Assembly: GCA_020002185.1 (NCBI GenBank)
Contig: CM034531.1
Coordinates: 81,487,360-81,551,359, forward strand
DNA: 64,000 nt
From: Paraescarpia echinospica
Lineage: Eukaryota > Annelida > Polychaeta > Sabellida > Siboglinidae
Reading direction: 5' to 3'
Position numbers and translations under genes: made by a program. The notes below the pieces were generated by a model. It was not told the origin of the DNA. It was given only the letters and a program-made list of their open reading frames with translations, and did no database searches. Numbering within the stretch: the first letter of the stretch is position 1; each line of letters opens with the position of its first letter. Shown in pieces: positions 52,469 through 64,000 of this stretch.

Positions 52469-53989
52469 ATGACGCCATGTGGTGAAAGCCGAGAGACCAC
52501 GGGAGCCACAGGGCCGAGCACCCTTCTTTCGACCAAGCAAATTAATATGGGAACATGGAACGTGAGGACCATGTACCAGACAGGAAAGACAGCACAAGTA
52601 GCAGCGGAAATGAAAAACTTCAACCTTGCACTGCTGGGAATCAGCGAGACAAGATGGACACAGTCAGGACAGAGAAGGATACCTACAGGAGAGATGTTAC
52701 TCTTCTCGGAACATGAAGAAGACGATGCCTCCCACACTGAAGGTGTAGCACTCATGTTATCAAGACCGACACAGAGGGCGTTGATAGGATGGGAAGCGCG
52801 TGGACCGAGAATCATCACAGCATCCTTCAGAACAAAGAAAAAGAAAATCAAGATGAATGTCATCCAGTGCTGCGCACCAACGAACGATAGTGATGAAGAA
52901 ACCAAAGACCAGTTCTACAGCAGACTACAAAGCTACTTGGACAAGTGCCGAGAAAAGGATGTGACCATCCTTATGGGAGATTTCAATGCGAATATTGGAA
53001 TGGACAACGGCGGATATGAAGAAGTGATGGAAACCCATGGTGTTGGAGAGATGAACGAGAATGGAGAGAGATTTGCGGACATATGTGCACTGAACAAGGT
53101 TGTCATCGGGGGCAGCATTTTCACACACAAAAGAATACACAAGACTACATGGGTGTCAACCGACCACGTGACAGAGAACCAGATATATCACATCTGCACA
53201 GGCAAGAGATTCAGGAGGTCAATTCAAGATGTAAGAGTGAAGAGGGGAGCCGACGTTGCATCCGACCATCACCTGCTGGTTGCTAGACTGAAACTCAAGC
53301 TGAAGAAAAATTGGATGGAGACAGCAACAAAGAGACGAAAGTACAATGTCGGCCTCCTGAAAGATCCACAGACAAGAGAGGAATACAAGCTGAACTTCGC
53401 TAACAAATTCCAAGTGCTACAAGAGCTACGGGATGAAGAATCCGACCTGAACAGCCAGTGGCAGAACACCAAAAATACACTGACATCAACTTGCCAAGAA
53501 GTGGTTGGCCTGAAGAAACAGCAACAGAAAGATTGGATCACAGCAGAAACCTTGCGCAGGATCCAAGTGCGGAAAGAGAAGAAATCAGCAGTAAACAACA
53601 GTCGAACAAGAGCAGCAAAGGCAAAGGCACAGGAAGAGCATACAGAAGCCAACATAGAAGTAAAGAAGAGTGTAAAAACAGACAAGCGCATCTACATTGA
53701 CAGCCTGGCAGAAGAGGCAGAGCAAGCTGCAGGCAGCGGAAATATGAGACAGCTGTACGACACCACCAGGAAATTATCAGGCAAGCAGCGCAAGCCAGAA
53801 CGACCAGTTAAAGACAAGGAAGGAAAGATCATCACAGGAACTGAGCAACAGCTCAACAGATGGGCTGAACATTTTGAAGAACTTTTGAACAGACCTGCCC
53901 CACCGGACACCCAGACATACAACCAGCAGAAGCGGACCTACCCATCAAGTGTGACATGCCTACCAAGGAAGAAATCAGGAGGGCCATAA
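52469..53989 (+). pseudogene. RTE EEP (APE-type) endonuclease and linker, frameshifted to RT
   Basis: The frame starts MTPCGESRETTGATGP and carries the endonuclease blocks MGTWNVRTMYQTGK, LLGISETRWTQSG, TILMGDFNANIGMDNG and ASDHHLLVARLKLK. All expected catalytic residues (Asn, Glu, Asp-Asn, Asp-His) are visible. It continues through a charged linker to QLNRWAEHFEELLNRPAPP, then loses frame near 53,915. RT sequence resumes in another frame as MPTKEEIRRAIKQLKNNKAT (53,956-54,147) and shifts again near 54,105. It would nick target DNA to prime reverse transcription if intact. Confidence 0.9.
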
Positions 53990-54113
53990 AGCAGCTGAAG
54001 AATAACAAAGCAACAAGACCGGACGATATTCCGACAGAAGCACTCAAGGCAGATACAGACATCTCTGTGGAAATAGTGTACCGTCTCTTTGGAAAGATCT
54101 GGAAAAGGAAAAG

Positions 54114-54953
54114 GTGCCATCAGACTGGAGAGAGGGATGCCTCATAAAACTCCCCAAGAAAGGAGACCTCAGCAACTGCTCCAACTACAGAGGAATCACA
54201 CTTCTGTCAGTGCCAGGGAAAGTGTTCAACAGGATCATCTTGGAGAGAATGAAAGATGCAGTCGACCCACTGCTGAGAGATCAGCAAGCTGGATTCCGCC
54301 AGAACAGATCATGCGTAGATCAGATCGCAACACTACGCATCACTGTAGAGCAATCCTTGGAGTGGAACTCCTCGCTCTACATCAGCTTCGTTGACTACGA
54401 AAAGGCGTTTGACAGCGTAGACAGGGAGACTCTATGGAAACTACTACGGCATCATGGCATACCAACCAAACTGGTCAACCTGATTAAGAACAGTTATGAA
54501 GGAACAGGCTGCAGAGTAATCCATGGAGGACAGCAAACGAACCGTTTCAAAGTGAAGACCGGAGTTAGACAAGGCTGCCTGCTGTCCCCGTTCCTCTTTC
54601 TCCTGGCCATCGATTGGATACTGATGACATGCACAACCCAGAGAAGAAATGGAATCCAGTGGACACTGTGGACACAACTGGAGGACTTGGACTTTGCCGA
54701 CGATCTGGCACTGTTGTCTCACAGCCAACAGCAGATGCAGGAGAAGACCACTGAACTGGCAGCCATCTCCTCGCAAGTGGGCCTCAACATACATAAAGGA
54801 AAGGTCCTCAAGGTTAATACAGCCAGCACTGAGCCAATCACATTGGAAGGGAGTGCACTTGAAGAGGTAGAGGCCTTTACATACCTGGGCAGCATCATCG
54901 ACAAGCAGGGTGGCACAGACGCGGAGGTTAGAGTAAGGATTGGCAAGGCGTGA
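54114..54953 (+). pseudogene. RTE reverse transcriptase core (right copy)
   Basis: The protein frame is identical to 129-968: DYEKAFDSVDR, TGVRQGCLLSPFLF and FADD are present, with the same TGA after VRIGKA. Only two base differences were noted in the downstream RTE part (T/C near 55,040, G/A near 55,119). Confidence 0.92.
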
Positions 54954-55456
54954 GGAGCATTTATACAGCTCAAGAACATCTGGAGCTCCAAAGTGTTGTC
55001 ATTGCACACGAAGATCCGACTGTTTAACTCCAACGTGTCACACTGCATGGAGCAGAGACATGGAGAACAACTAACACCACCACCAAGAAAGTACAGACCT
55101 TCATCAACAACTGTCTAAGAAGAATCCTCCAGATCCGCTGGCCAGACACAATCAGTAACATTGACTTGTGGAGGAGGACACACCAACTGTCTGCCGAAGA
55201 TGAAATAAGAAGAAGACGATGGGGATGGATTAGTCACACGCTCCGGAAACCAGCATCAACTATCACCAGACAGGCTCTGACATGGAACCCACAAGAAAAA
55301 GAGTTCGTCCAAAGAACACGTGGCGAAGGGATCTCCAGGCGGACACCAAGAAGACAGGACACACTTGGAGACAGCTTGAAACAAGAGCCCACGACTGAGG
55401 ACTCTGGGGAGCTGTTGTCGACGGCCTATGCCCCAGGAGGGACGATGGGCACACAA

Positions 55457-58400
55457 AAAACAATATTATTTACTAGCACAAAATTCTTAAGTTGACGTTT
55501 AAACGTTGCTAATGCATAATTACAATTACAATCCACCGTTGTCGCCATATAGTTCCATAATTTGACACCTCGATATCTATTGGTTTTATATAATACATTA
55601 CTTTTTGAAATCGGCACGTGTAGTAATGCTGCACTGCGTGTCCTATGTTCGTGTAGTTCGTTATTTCTAATGAACATCCTTGTCATAACCGACGGAAACA
55701 TATTCTTAACGATTTTGTACATAGACTGCACAACCGTGTATTCGTAGATTTTTCTTATTGGTAAAATGGACAGCTTCTTGAAGAGTTGGTCTGTGTGCGC
55801 TCTGTATGGAGCTGACATAATTAACCGAATTGCATACTTTTGAAATTTGAATAGAGAACTAAGATGTGTATCATTTGCTTCTCCCCACACTTCGATACAA
55901 TAAGTTGGATATGGATATAAAAATGTATAGTATAATGTTACAAGGGATTATCTACTCAGGGTTTTTCTAGCTTTACTTATAATTCCAACAGCTTTGGCTA
56001 TTTTCGATTTTATATACTGTATATGAAAATTCCAGGACAAATTAGCATCGATTAAATTCCTAAGAATTTTGTATTTTCTACTTGAGTAATTTGTAGTCCA
56101 TCAATAAGGATGGCAATTGGATTGGATATTTTTTATTTACTGACTTGAAGACAATAAAATGTGTTTTACTGATATTTGAAGATAGTTTATTACTCTTTAA
56201 CCAAATAACTAATTTTTGCAGTTCATGGTTCATCACAGTTTCTAGCTCGCTAAGACTGTTACCATTGACAAACACATTTGTATCATCAGCAAATTTAATA
56301 CGAAATAGGATATCTGATACGTTAACAATGTCGTTGATATATATTAACAATGACAGTGGGTCTATTATTGATCCTTGTGGGACACCACAGCATATAGACT
56401 GAATGTTCGATTTTATTCCATCAAATAAAACATATTGCGTTCTATTGGACAAATAACTTTCCAGCCAGGCACGTGCTCTTCCTCTAATACCATAATGTTC
56501 TAGTTTATTAAGTCATATTTTATGATCAACTGTATCGAAAGCATTACTGAAGTCTAGAAAAACTCCTAGTAAGTAGTCACCATTATTTAAGCTGTGGAAA
56601 TTGTACCTACTAGTTGCACAAGAGCCATGTTTGCAGAACGCTTCTTCCTAAATCCAAACTGGTAATCATATAAGTTGTTATTTTTGTTTATGAAATATGT
56701 TAAACTGTTGTACATTATTTTGTCTAGAACTTTAGAAAAAACTGGCAAAATCGATATTGGACGGTAATTGTTTACGAGTGTCTTGTCACCGCCTTTGTAA
56801 ATCGGGATCACTTATACTCTTTTCAGGTCGTCTGGAAAAATACCTTTTGTTAACGATAAGTTAATAACATGTGTTAAAGGAAGTAGGAAAGAATGATATG
56901 TTAATTTAACAATATGTGGAGTTATTAAGTCCCAACCAGGGCTTGATATTTTTAGATTTTTGATTATAGTGTCTACTTCATTCAGTTCAACTGGGGAGAT
57001 AAATATTGTGGAAGTTTCGATGCTTAATATATATTGACGGGTTAATAAAATATTTGGTAATCCTTTCAGCCAACGATGGTCCAACCTTAACATAATATAT
57101 TGAAGTAATTGGCAATTACTTTGTTATCGGTTATTAATTGATTATTAATAGTTATCTTCGGAGATTGGGGAGGTTTTTTATTTGTATTGATTATTTGCTT
57201 AATAAGTTGCCATGATTTGAGAAGATTTGATTGATTTTACTTTAATAACTGTTGATAGCGATTTCTTTCTGTTCTTCTTAAAATTTAGTTAAGCTTATTT
57301 CGGTATGCTTTATAGTTAGTTTCATTAGTAAGGGTAGGTGTTTTTTGTAGTAGGCGAATAATTTATTTTTAAATTTTACGGCGGTCTTCTTCCCATGTGA
57401 TAGCCATGGTTTTCTATTACTGTATATTTTTGTTTAATCTCTACTTCAGGAAAGCAGTTAAGATAATGCTTACCAAACTGTGAATAGAAAGCAGCATATG
57501 CATTATTTGGGTCATCAAGCTCAGAAGTAACAAGAGACCAGTCAGCGTTAGTTAGACGTGTGGCAAACTTTGCGTTCTGATAAATAAAGCCTCTTAGTTG
57601 TGTTTATATAAGTTGAACAACTATTGTTATCGACATAGAAGACAGGGAAGTGATCTGATATATATGTATATAATATACCAGGACAGGTTTCTGTGCTATT
57701 TATAGTTAGGTTATTAGTAAAAATGTTGTCAATTGGCTTGCTAATGAGAGGAATATATGACATGGTATACATACATTCAGGAAATTCTGAGCTAGGTACA
57801 TGTTTATCCACATTTAGCAGATTGATATTGAAATCACCCATGATATAATACAAGCAATTCTCTTTATGGATATTTTAAGATAGCATGCAAGATTGAGGTG
57901 AATACATTTATGTCTTTGTCTGGCGGCCTGTGCAACTCCTATAATAACGTTCCTTTTATATGTAAATATACCTTTGTCCAATTCAATAAATACACACTCT
58001 ATATCTTCATTACTTTTGTCTAAATCTTCTCTTCGTTTGTAGAGAAGCGAATCTTTTATGCAGACCGCCACGCCACCATCCTTTTATTGTTTCTGTAGTT
58101 ATTTACCATATGGTAACCTGCAATGTTATAAATATCAACGTTGCTTTCCTGAAGCCACGTTTCAGATAATCCAATTATTAAAAAACAGTGATTGAGATTG
58201 GCAAAGTAATTTCCAAATTGTTAGTGTGGGCGAGGCAGACTTCTGATATTGACATGAACAACAGAGAATGTGGTATATGTTACACCAAGTTGTATGCATG
58301 ACTTATTAAAGGTATCTTCTATATGGTAGTTACACTTAGTCATGTTTTGAATGAATTCACAATAGTAATTTGTATCAGGATCAGAGTTAAATAGGTTGTC

Positions 58401-58855
58401 TCTATCTGATTCACTGTTAATTTCAAACTATATGAAAGCTTTCTTTTCTAGTTCTTGGAATGAACTTTCAGAAATGACATCTATAAATTCACTGTCATTG
58501 TCGAGATGATTGTATGGAAAAATATCAGACATACATTTTATACAATACCAATACTCACAGTAATCTCGAATATTTTGTTTGTTCAGTACTGTGATACAAT
58601 TAACATGATAATACCCTTTACGAGTAATGCATAGTACAGTGGAGCAACTATGCACTCTCTTTTTATATATTTGACAAAAACCTTTATCTCTATCCATTAT
58701 CTTCTTCTTCTTCTTCCAATACACGCCTAGCCTCAACATGCTGAGGATACAGGTGGTGCCGTGGCATGGCAGGCGAACAGGAAATTTTTGTTTTGTTTTT
58801 AGAGTGCAATATATAAGAACACAAATTATCGTGTAAATAAACATAAATACGTGCA
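55457..58855 (-). mobile_element. LINE-2, right copy
   Basis: Same content as 1,472-4,870 at offset 53,985: RT pieces at 56,078-56,452 and 56,587-57,093, EEP at 57,548-58,071, PHD-like segment near 58,430-58,715. One amino-acid difference was seen (Val to Leu at about 57,069). Confidence 0.8.
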
Positions 58856-58872
58856 GAAGAACTTGTTAACGT

Positions 58873-61800
58873 CTAAAACATGGGGTACTGCAAAGTCTGG
58901 ATGTTGCTTTTAAACGCATCCAGGCTGTTTTGATTTACAATATATTGAGGGAGGGAATTCCAAAGTCGAATGGTACTGGGGAAAAAAGAATACAAGTGGT
59001 AGTTGCATCTGGATTGAGGGATAAGGTAAGATAAGGAATGTTGTTTTCTAGTGACTATATTTACAGGAATAAGGTATTGGTTTGCTGGTATACCCACTAG
59101 GCCATTTGCTATCTTGTACATCATACATAGTTTTGCATCAGTTCTTCTGTCTGATAAGGATCTCCATCCTAATGTCTGGAGCATGTCTGTTACACTGGAG
59201 GTATTGTGGTGGCGATATAAGACATATCGGGCTGCACGGCGTTGAATCATTTCTAGTTTGTTTATTTGTGTAAGGGTATATGGATCCCAGACAGTACAGC
59301 TGTTCTCCACGATGGGTCTGACAAAGGTGAAGTAGGCCTGAGTTTTTATTTGAATTGACGGAACTTTGAGATTTCTACGGAGGAAGCCTAGTGATCTATT
59401 TGCTTTTAGCCAAATGTTATTTATGTGGGCATTCCACCGGAGATCTGAGGTTATGGTTATACCTGTGAAACAGTTTCTAGTGTTTGACCATGAAGCATAT
59501 ATTGATTGTTAATGACAGTTTTGTTTCTTGTTACAGGTATGACATGGCATTTTTGAAGATTGAATTCCATGTTCCAGGTTATGGCCCATTTTCCAAGTTT
59601 CTGAAGATCTTCCTGGAGCACAGCTGTAATTGTCTTAGGCTTAAGGGCTATATACATTATGGTGTCATCAGCAAAAAGTCTAACTGTAGATGTAATATTG
59701 TCTGGGATGTCATTTATGTAAAAGAGGAATAGACAAGGGCCAAGTACAGAGCCTTGTGGTACTCCTGATGTTACGGGTACCTCAGAGGAGGCCTCGCCCT
59801 CTATTGTGACTCTTTGAGTTCTGTCTGTTAAAAATGATAGAATCCAGGAATTTGTTTTGCCTTGGATGCCATAGTGATGGAGTTTGTAAATCAGTTTTTT
59901 ATGGCTGACCTTATCAAATGCTTTAGAGAAATCCATCACTATGACATCCGTTTGCGTGCCAGACTGCATATGGGTAACTAAGTCATGTATGAACTGAATA
60001 AGCTGTGTCTCACAAGATACTTGGGAGCGAAAGCCATGTTGAAGATGATAAAGAATGTTGTGTGAATGTGCATGTCTCATTATACTACTAACCAAGACAT
60101 GTTCCATTAGTTTTGATGCTATGCATGTCAGGGAAATGGGCCTACAATTTGAAGCTATGTATTTTTGACCATTCTTGAAAATAGGTGAGACATTTGCTTT
60201 TAGCCAGTCTGTGGGGACTTCTCCTGTAGCATATGACTTCTGAAAGATTAAAGTTAGCGATGGCGCAATTTCAACAGCCAATTCTTTTAGAATTCTTGGG
60301 TTGATGTTGTCTGGTCCTTGTGCTTTATACGGTTTAAGATTTTGTAGGAGTTTTAGTACACCAACTTCTGTAATTTATATTTCTGGCATTTCTGGTAGTG
60401 CTGGATTGGGTAGTTTGGTTTTCTTGGGGAGATGGGTCATCTGTAAAGACTGATTGAAACTGCTGATTTAGTATCTCCGCTTTGGCTTTAGGGTTTGAGT
60501 GTAGGATTCCATTTTGTTTGAGAGGCGATATCGCTGTGTGGTTTGTACGGCAGTGTTTCATGTAAGTCCAGAATCTCTTAGCATAACCTTGTTTTTGTTG
60601 ACTATCTTCAGTAGAGGTGACAATTTCATTTACATAGTTCCAGTAGGCAGTTCTCAGTTGTTGCTGTATAGTTTGTTTTAGATGTTTGCATTTTGGAGTG
60701 TGCTTGTGACATTTGTACATTCTGTCCCTTTTTTGCATAAGTTTCTTTAGTGTTGGTGTAATCCAGGGGTATCCGTCCCTACATCTAGCCATTCTGGATG
60801 GTATATACAACCCAGTACCTTTGACAATACTATCCCGAAACATACACCACAACTTGTTTGCACTGTTTTGTTCATAGCAATTTTGAAGATTTTTGCTTAC
60901 ATCTTTCATATGTTTTCTAAATTTGTCCCAGTCTGCCTTATTGAAAAGGGGAATATTTCTAGGTTTCTGTTTGTGTTTCATTGGGTTTATGTCTAGCTCT
61001 GTGTAACAACAGTCATGGTCAGATATTCCTGGTAATATCTCTGTTCGGTTGACGTTGGTAGGGTTATTTGTGATCATTAAGTCTAGAGTGTTTTCTCCCC
61101 TTGTTGGCTTGTCTATAATCTGGATAAGACCAAGGTCATCTAGAATGTTTCGAAATTTATCATTAAGTAGTACGTTTTGGCAGTTTGGTTTTAACATTCC
61201 ATTCTGCCAGTCCCATCCAGGAAAATTAAAATCTCCTGCAATGAATAAGTGTTGCTTTTGATTTACTCTGCCTAGAGATATTTCAAATTGTTCTATGCTG
61301 TGTTCGTCATTCTGTTGTAGGCACATATGTAAAGTAATTTACAACCAGCTATGCTAATCTTAGCCCAAATGATTTCGCAGTCTGTCTCTAATTCAAATTC
61401 CTCTTCACTGAGCAGGTCAGAATGTATTGCAATGAATACCCCTCCTCCTCTCTGTTCTTCTGTTCTGTCCTTTCTATATACATTGAATTTATCTGGGAAA
61501 TATTCAGAATCTAATATGATATTGCTAAGCCAGGATTCAGTGCCAATAATTATGTCTGGTTTGGAGCTATCAATGAGTGAAAGAAATTCTGCCTTCTTGT
61601 TTTTTAGTGATTGACAATTTAGATTGATGATTCTCAATGGTTTTTAGTATTAGGAGTATGACGGTAATTGTGCTGTTTCCTTTTATTCGAAGGATATGAT
61701 GTATGTAGTGGAGGTCCTAACCCTGCTGGTGTTGTAGTGAGTTGAATAGAGTCATCATTTGATTGAGAGATGTGCTGATATATATTTTCAGAAAGTTCAA

Positions 61801-62263
61801 TGTCATCATAATTGAAAAGGGTACTACTGAAATTAGGCATTCCACATTTTAGGCAATTCCATGATGTGTTGGTGTTTTGCATCGTTTCATATATTGTGTC
61901 TCTGACATTTTCACATTGCGTGTGGAACCAGGTATTGCAGGAGTCGCAACAAATTGCTTTCTGTTTCCAAGTTACTGTTTTTTGGCAAACACCACAAGGG
62001 TACTTGGGTGCTCTGGGGCCGGGATTTAATTCAATGTCGTTTGCCAGTACAAGAAGATATAGCATAAAGTATGATGGGAATTTTTGGGGGTTTGCTCTGG
62101 ACATCCTTGGTTTATGCAGCAAGTTGATGGACAATGCCTTGATGAGAGAAATCGATCTTGATGTGTTTACAGAAATTTCATGTGAAGTTGCATAACAGTC
62201 ATTCGTACTATTTTTAATCTCTTTTATCGATCGGTGTGAACATATGTTCTTGCTGTGATTCAA
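58873..62263 (-). pseudogene. LINE-3 ORF2, right copy
   Basis: The N-terminal frame 61,634-62,263 (2A-like at 62,015-62,038, PHD) is open up to the start of the EEP. It then shifts by -1 at CTAAAAACCATTGA into INLNCQSLKNKKAEF (61,293-61,637). The second EEP piece (60,334-61,326) keeps AGDFNFPGWDWQ with the catalytic Asn. The RT frame 59,457-60,281 is uninterrupted with MDFSKAFDKV, GVPQGSVLGPCLFLF and RLFADDTIMYI. A further break precedes the C-terminal piece 58,873-59,310. Confidence 0.88.
62015..62038 (-). other. 2A-like motif DIELNPGP (right copy)
   Basis: Same codons as at 8,009-8,032, unchanged between copies. Confidence 0.75.
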
Positions 62264-62481
62264 AGAGTGCTAAAAGAATTACTGAGTAACTCGTAGGAAT
62301 AAAGCAAGGTGGATTTCATTACTATCAACATACCTGTATGTTAATTTCAACCATTTGTATTAGAGTGATCATGATCTCCATTAGTAGTGTATGTGCTGCA
62401 TGATAGACAAATACAGATACACTTTGTGTAAATAATGATAAATGTCATACCATTAATGGCATACAACGAGTCCAAAGTTAG

Positions 62482-63124
62482 ACAGCCAGTTTGGTGAATC
62501 CCGATCGGTTCTTAATTTGGACGACCCGGTTAGAAGTGTCCCGTATTAGGATATTTCCGTCAACAGTCCAAACGTCGTTTAGTTTGCCGGTCTTTTTTGG
62601 CATTGCGGCACTCGTAAAGTAGGTGGGATCTTTGCTTCGTGAGGTCGTCGTTAATGTATACCGGGTGGAAAATTTGTGTTGCTGACGGTCCTGGGGCTGA
62701 TTGTTCGTATTTAATGTGTTTCCGTGTCACGAAGACACGGCGTCTCGTTCGATATGTCACGAACTTGATGAGGATCGGACGTGTCTTACCTGGGAGCTTT
62801 GGGCCAACACGATGTATGCGGTCTACTTCCTCCACCGTCAGTGGTGGTAGAAGCGCCGAATTTACCACACTTAGTGTCTCCTCGAGTACGTCCTCGCCCT
62901 CCCGTTCGGGAATCCCCGAAATGCGCAGAGAGTTACGCCTGGAATATTGTTCAAGGGCGTCCGCTTTCTCTTCAAAGTCTACAACACGATCTCGGAGATC
63001 GGCGAGCTGGTTGTCTTTAGCTCCGACTATTCTTCTGAGGTCAGCAACTTCCTGTCTCAGTTCGTTGACCAGGATTTCCTTGACTTTATTTGCGACCTTG
63101 GGGTCGCACAGTGCCTCAAAAAGA
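62482..63124 (-). pseudogene. LINE-3 ORF1-like remnant, right copy
   Basis: Same coiled-coil/RRM-type protein as 8,476-9,118. In this copy the frame from 62,868 extends further (TKQRSHLLYECRNAKKDRQT) before the shared frameshift and the C-terminal KNRSGFTKLAV. Confidence 0.75.
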
Positions 63125-63220
63125 CCTTAGGTCTTAGGTGATTTACTCCAAACAGCCCAAACTTGAGCTAACGCAGGAGTTGTATGGTGCTTGTTTGTGC
63201 GCATGCATTGTGGGTAGTTT

Positions 63221-64000
63221 GTTTGTTTATTTTATAGGCATTTTAGATGATTGGGTGTGGTGAAAGGGAGGTTCATGATCGCTGTTTGAAACGCTATGGG
63301 GCTTTCTAGTTCAGTAATCGGTGGTGGAATCATATTCCATATTCGAACTACTCGGGGGTAGAAAGAGAACACTGCTGCATTGATGCGGCTCCTAGGGACT
63401 ACGTAGTGGCCACGGTTTTTTGACTGTGTTAGTAGACCTGGTGGGGGTATGATGTTAATTATATTATTTAGTATTTTGTAAAATGTCATGGCTTGTTTGA
63501 TAATGCGTCGTCGTTCAAGAGTTGACCATCCAAGGGTGGCTATTAGGTCTGCTGCGTTTGTTTGGCGTCTATGGTCATTTTTGACAAATCTGGCAACACA
63601 GTGTTGTACTCTTTCAAGGTGTTTAATTTGGGTGGCAGTGTGTGGGTTCCATATGGGAGAGGCATACTCGAGTTTTGGTCGGATTAGCATGTTATAGACT
63701 GTTTCTTTTACTTCAGGTTTGCATGGTCCGAGGGTTCGTTTGATCATGCCTAGGACTTTTGAAGATTTGGAAGCTATGTCAGTGATATGGTTAGCCCAGG
63801 TTAGTTTAGAGTCTAATTTTATTCCAAGATATGTGTGGCTAGAGGCGGTAGAGAGTGGTATGCCAAAGAGTGAATATGAATGTAGTCTGGGTTTGGTTTT
63901 GTTTGTTATTGGGAGATGCACACATTTAGATATGTTAAATTCCATCTGCCATTTATTAGACCATGTTTGGAGTTTGATCAGGTCAGATTGGAGAGTTTCG
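63221..64000 (-). mobile_element. LINE-4, right copy, cut by window end
   Basis: C-terminal RT region (63,232-63,945 open frame from MEFNISKCVHLPITNKTKPR to LPFTTPNHLKCL), matching 9,226-9,939 with two or three differences. The rest lies beyond the window. Confidence 0.88.

Larger units (their letters stand above)
52308..55456 (+). mobile_element. RTE-type LINE, near full length (right copy)
   Basis: It starts at the GC-rich leader CTCCGCCGTGGCCGGTCCCA with GAAAGGAGGGTTGAGCG, typical of RTE 5' ends. It runs through endonuclease and RT to CTATGCCCCAGGAGGGACGA and a short A-run. Length is about 3.15 kb. The coding frame is split over at least three frames by small indels plus an internal TGA. 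The part from 53,986 on is duplicated at the window start. Confidence 0.92.
58858..63136 (-). mobile_element. LINE-3, right copy (better preserved)
   Basis: ORF1 remnant at 62,482-63,124, ORF2 at 58,873-62,263. It differs from the left copy at about 30 sites plus the 22-base and one-base indels. Confidence 0.87.
53986..64000. repeat. Right copy of the large duplicated block
   Basis: This is the second copy of window bases 1-9,994. It keeps some features in better state than the left copy: the LINE-3 reverse transcriptase frame at 59,457-60,281 is uninterrupted here but has an extra T in the left copy, and a 22-base stretch near 61,772-61,795 is missing from the left copy. The block continues past the window. 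Confidence 0.97.

Noticed and set aside
61620..61660. A programmed -1 frameshift between the PHD and EEP parts of LINE-3
   Set aside because: The sequence T-AAA-AAC does not fit the X-XXY-YYZ rule (X is T, not A), and LINE-4 has the two parts in one frame, so it is more likely a mutation.

Overview
This is a metazoan nuclear window: one spliced gene with GT-AG introns, dense non-LTR retrotransposons, tRNA-derived SINEs, MITE-like foldbacks and very long minisatellites. The element mix (RTE with an EEP endonuclease, CR1-like LINEs with PHD and 2A-like segments) and an extracellular gene built of phase-1 exons suggest a marine invertebrate, perhaps a mollusc or cephalochordate. That placement is an inference; no species marker was seen.

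Layout. 1-13.1 kb is a LINE pile: an RTE 3' part (+), then three minus-strand CR1/L2-group LINEs head to tail. 13.1-25.1 kb holds the only well-supported host gene, on the minus strand: a TATA/Inr core promoter, eight coding exons, 306 codons, signal peptide, cysteine-rich EB/EGF-like modules and a C-terminal GPI-anchor-type tail. Introns 2, 5 and 6 carry unrelated 24-, 52- and 28-bp minisatellites, and intron 7 carries a MITE. 26.1-30.05 kb is a 48-bp satellite upstream of the promoter. 30.4-41.6 kb contains two inverted, diverged copies of an unclassified multi-exon gene or element: SGNH-hydrolase exons, a C2H2-like exon running into 48-bp in-frame repeats, 21/42-bp repeats, and a terminal exon carrying a sequence identical to the histone-mRNA 3' stem-loop. 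41.8-46.2 kb is a nearly complete CR1-like LINE (minus) whose ORF1 has an SGNH esterase domain and whose ORF2 follows a canonical -1 frameshift heptamer. A 5'-truncated relative lies in the opposite direction at 47.9-50.1 kb. From 52.3 kb to the end is an almost full-length RTE followed by a second copy of the first 9,994 bases of the window.

The two ends are thus copies of one composite block, 53,985 to 54,006 bases apart. They are almost identical up to about 5.4 kb and clearly more different after it. All LINE reading frames are broken by frameshifts or stops, so none is expected to be autonomous. Most long open frames in the window are by-products of tandem repeats whose unit lacks stop codons.
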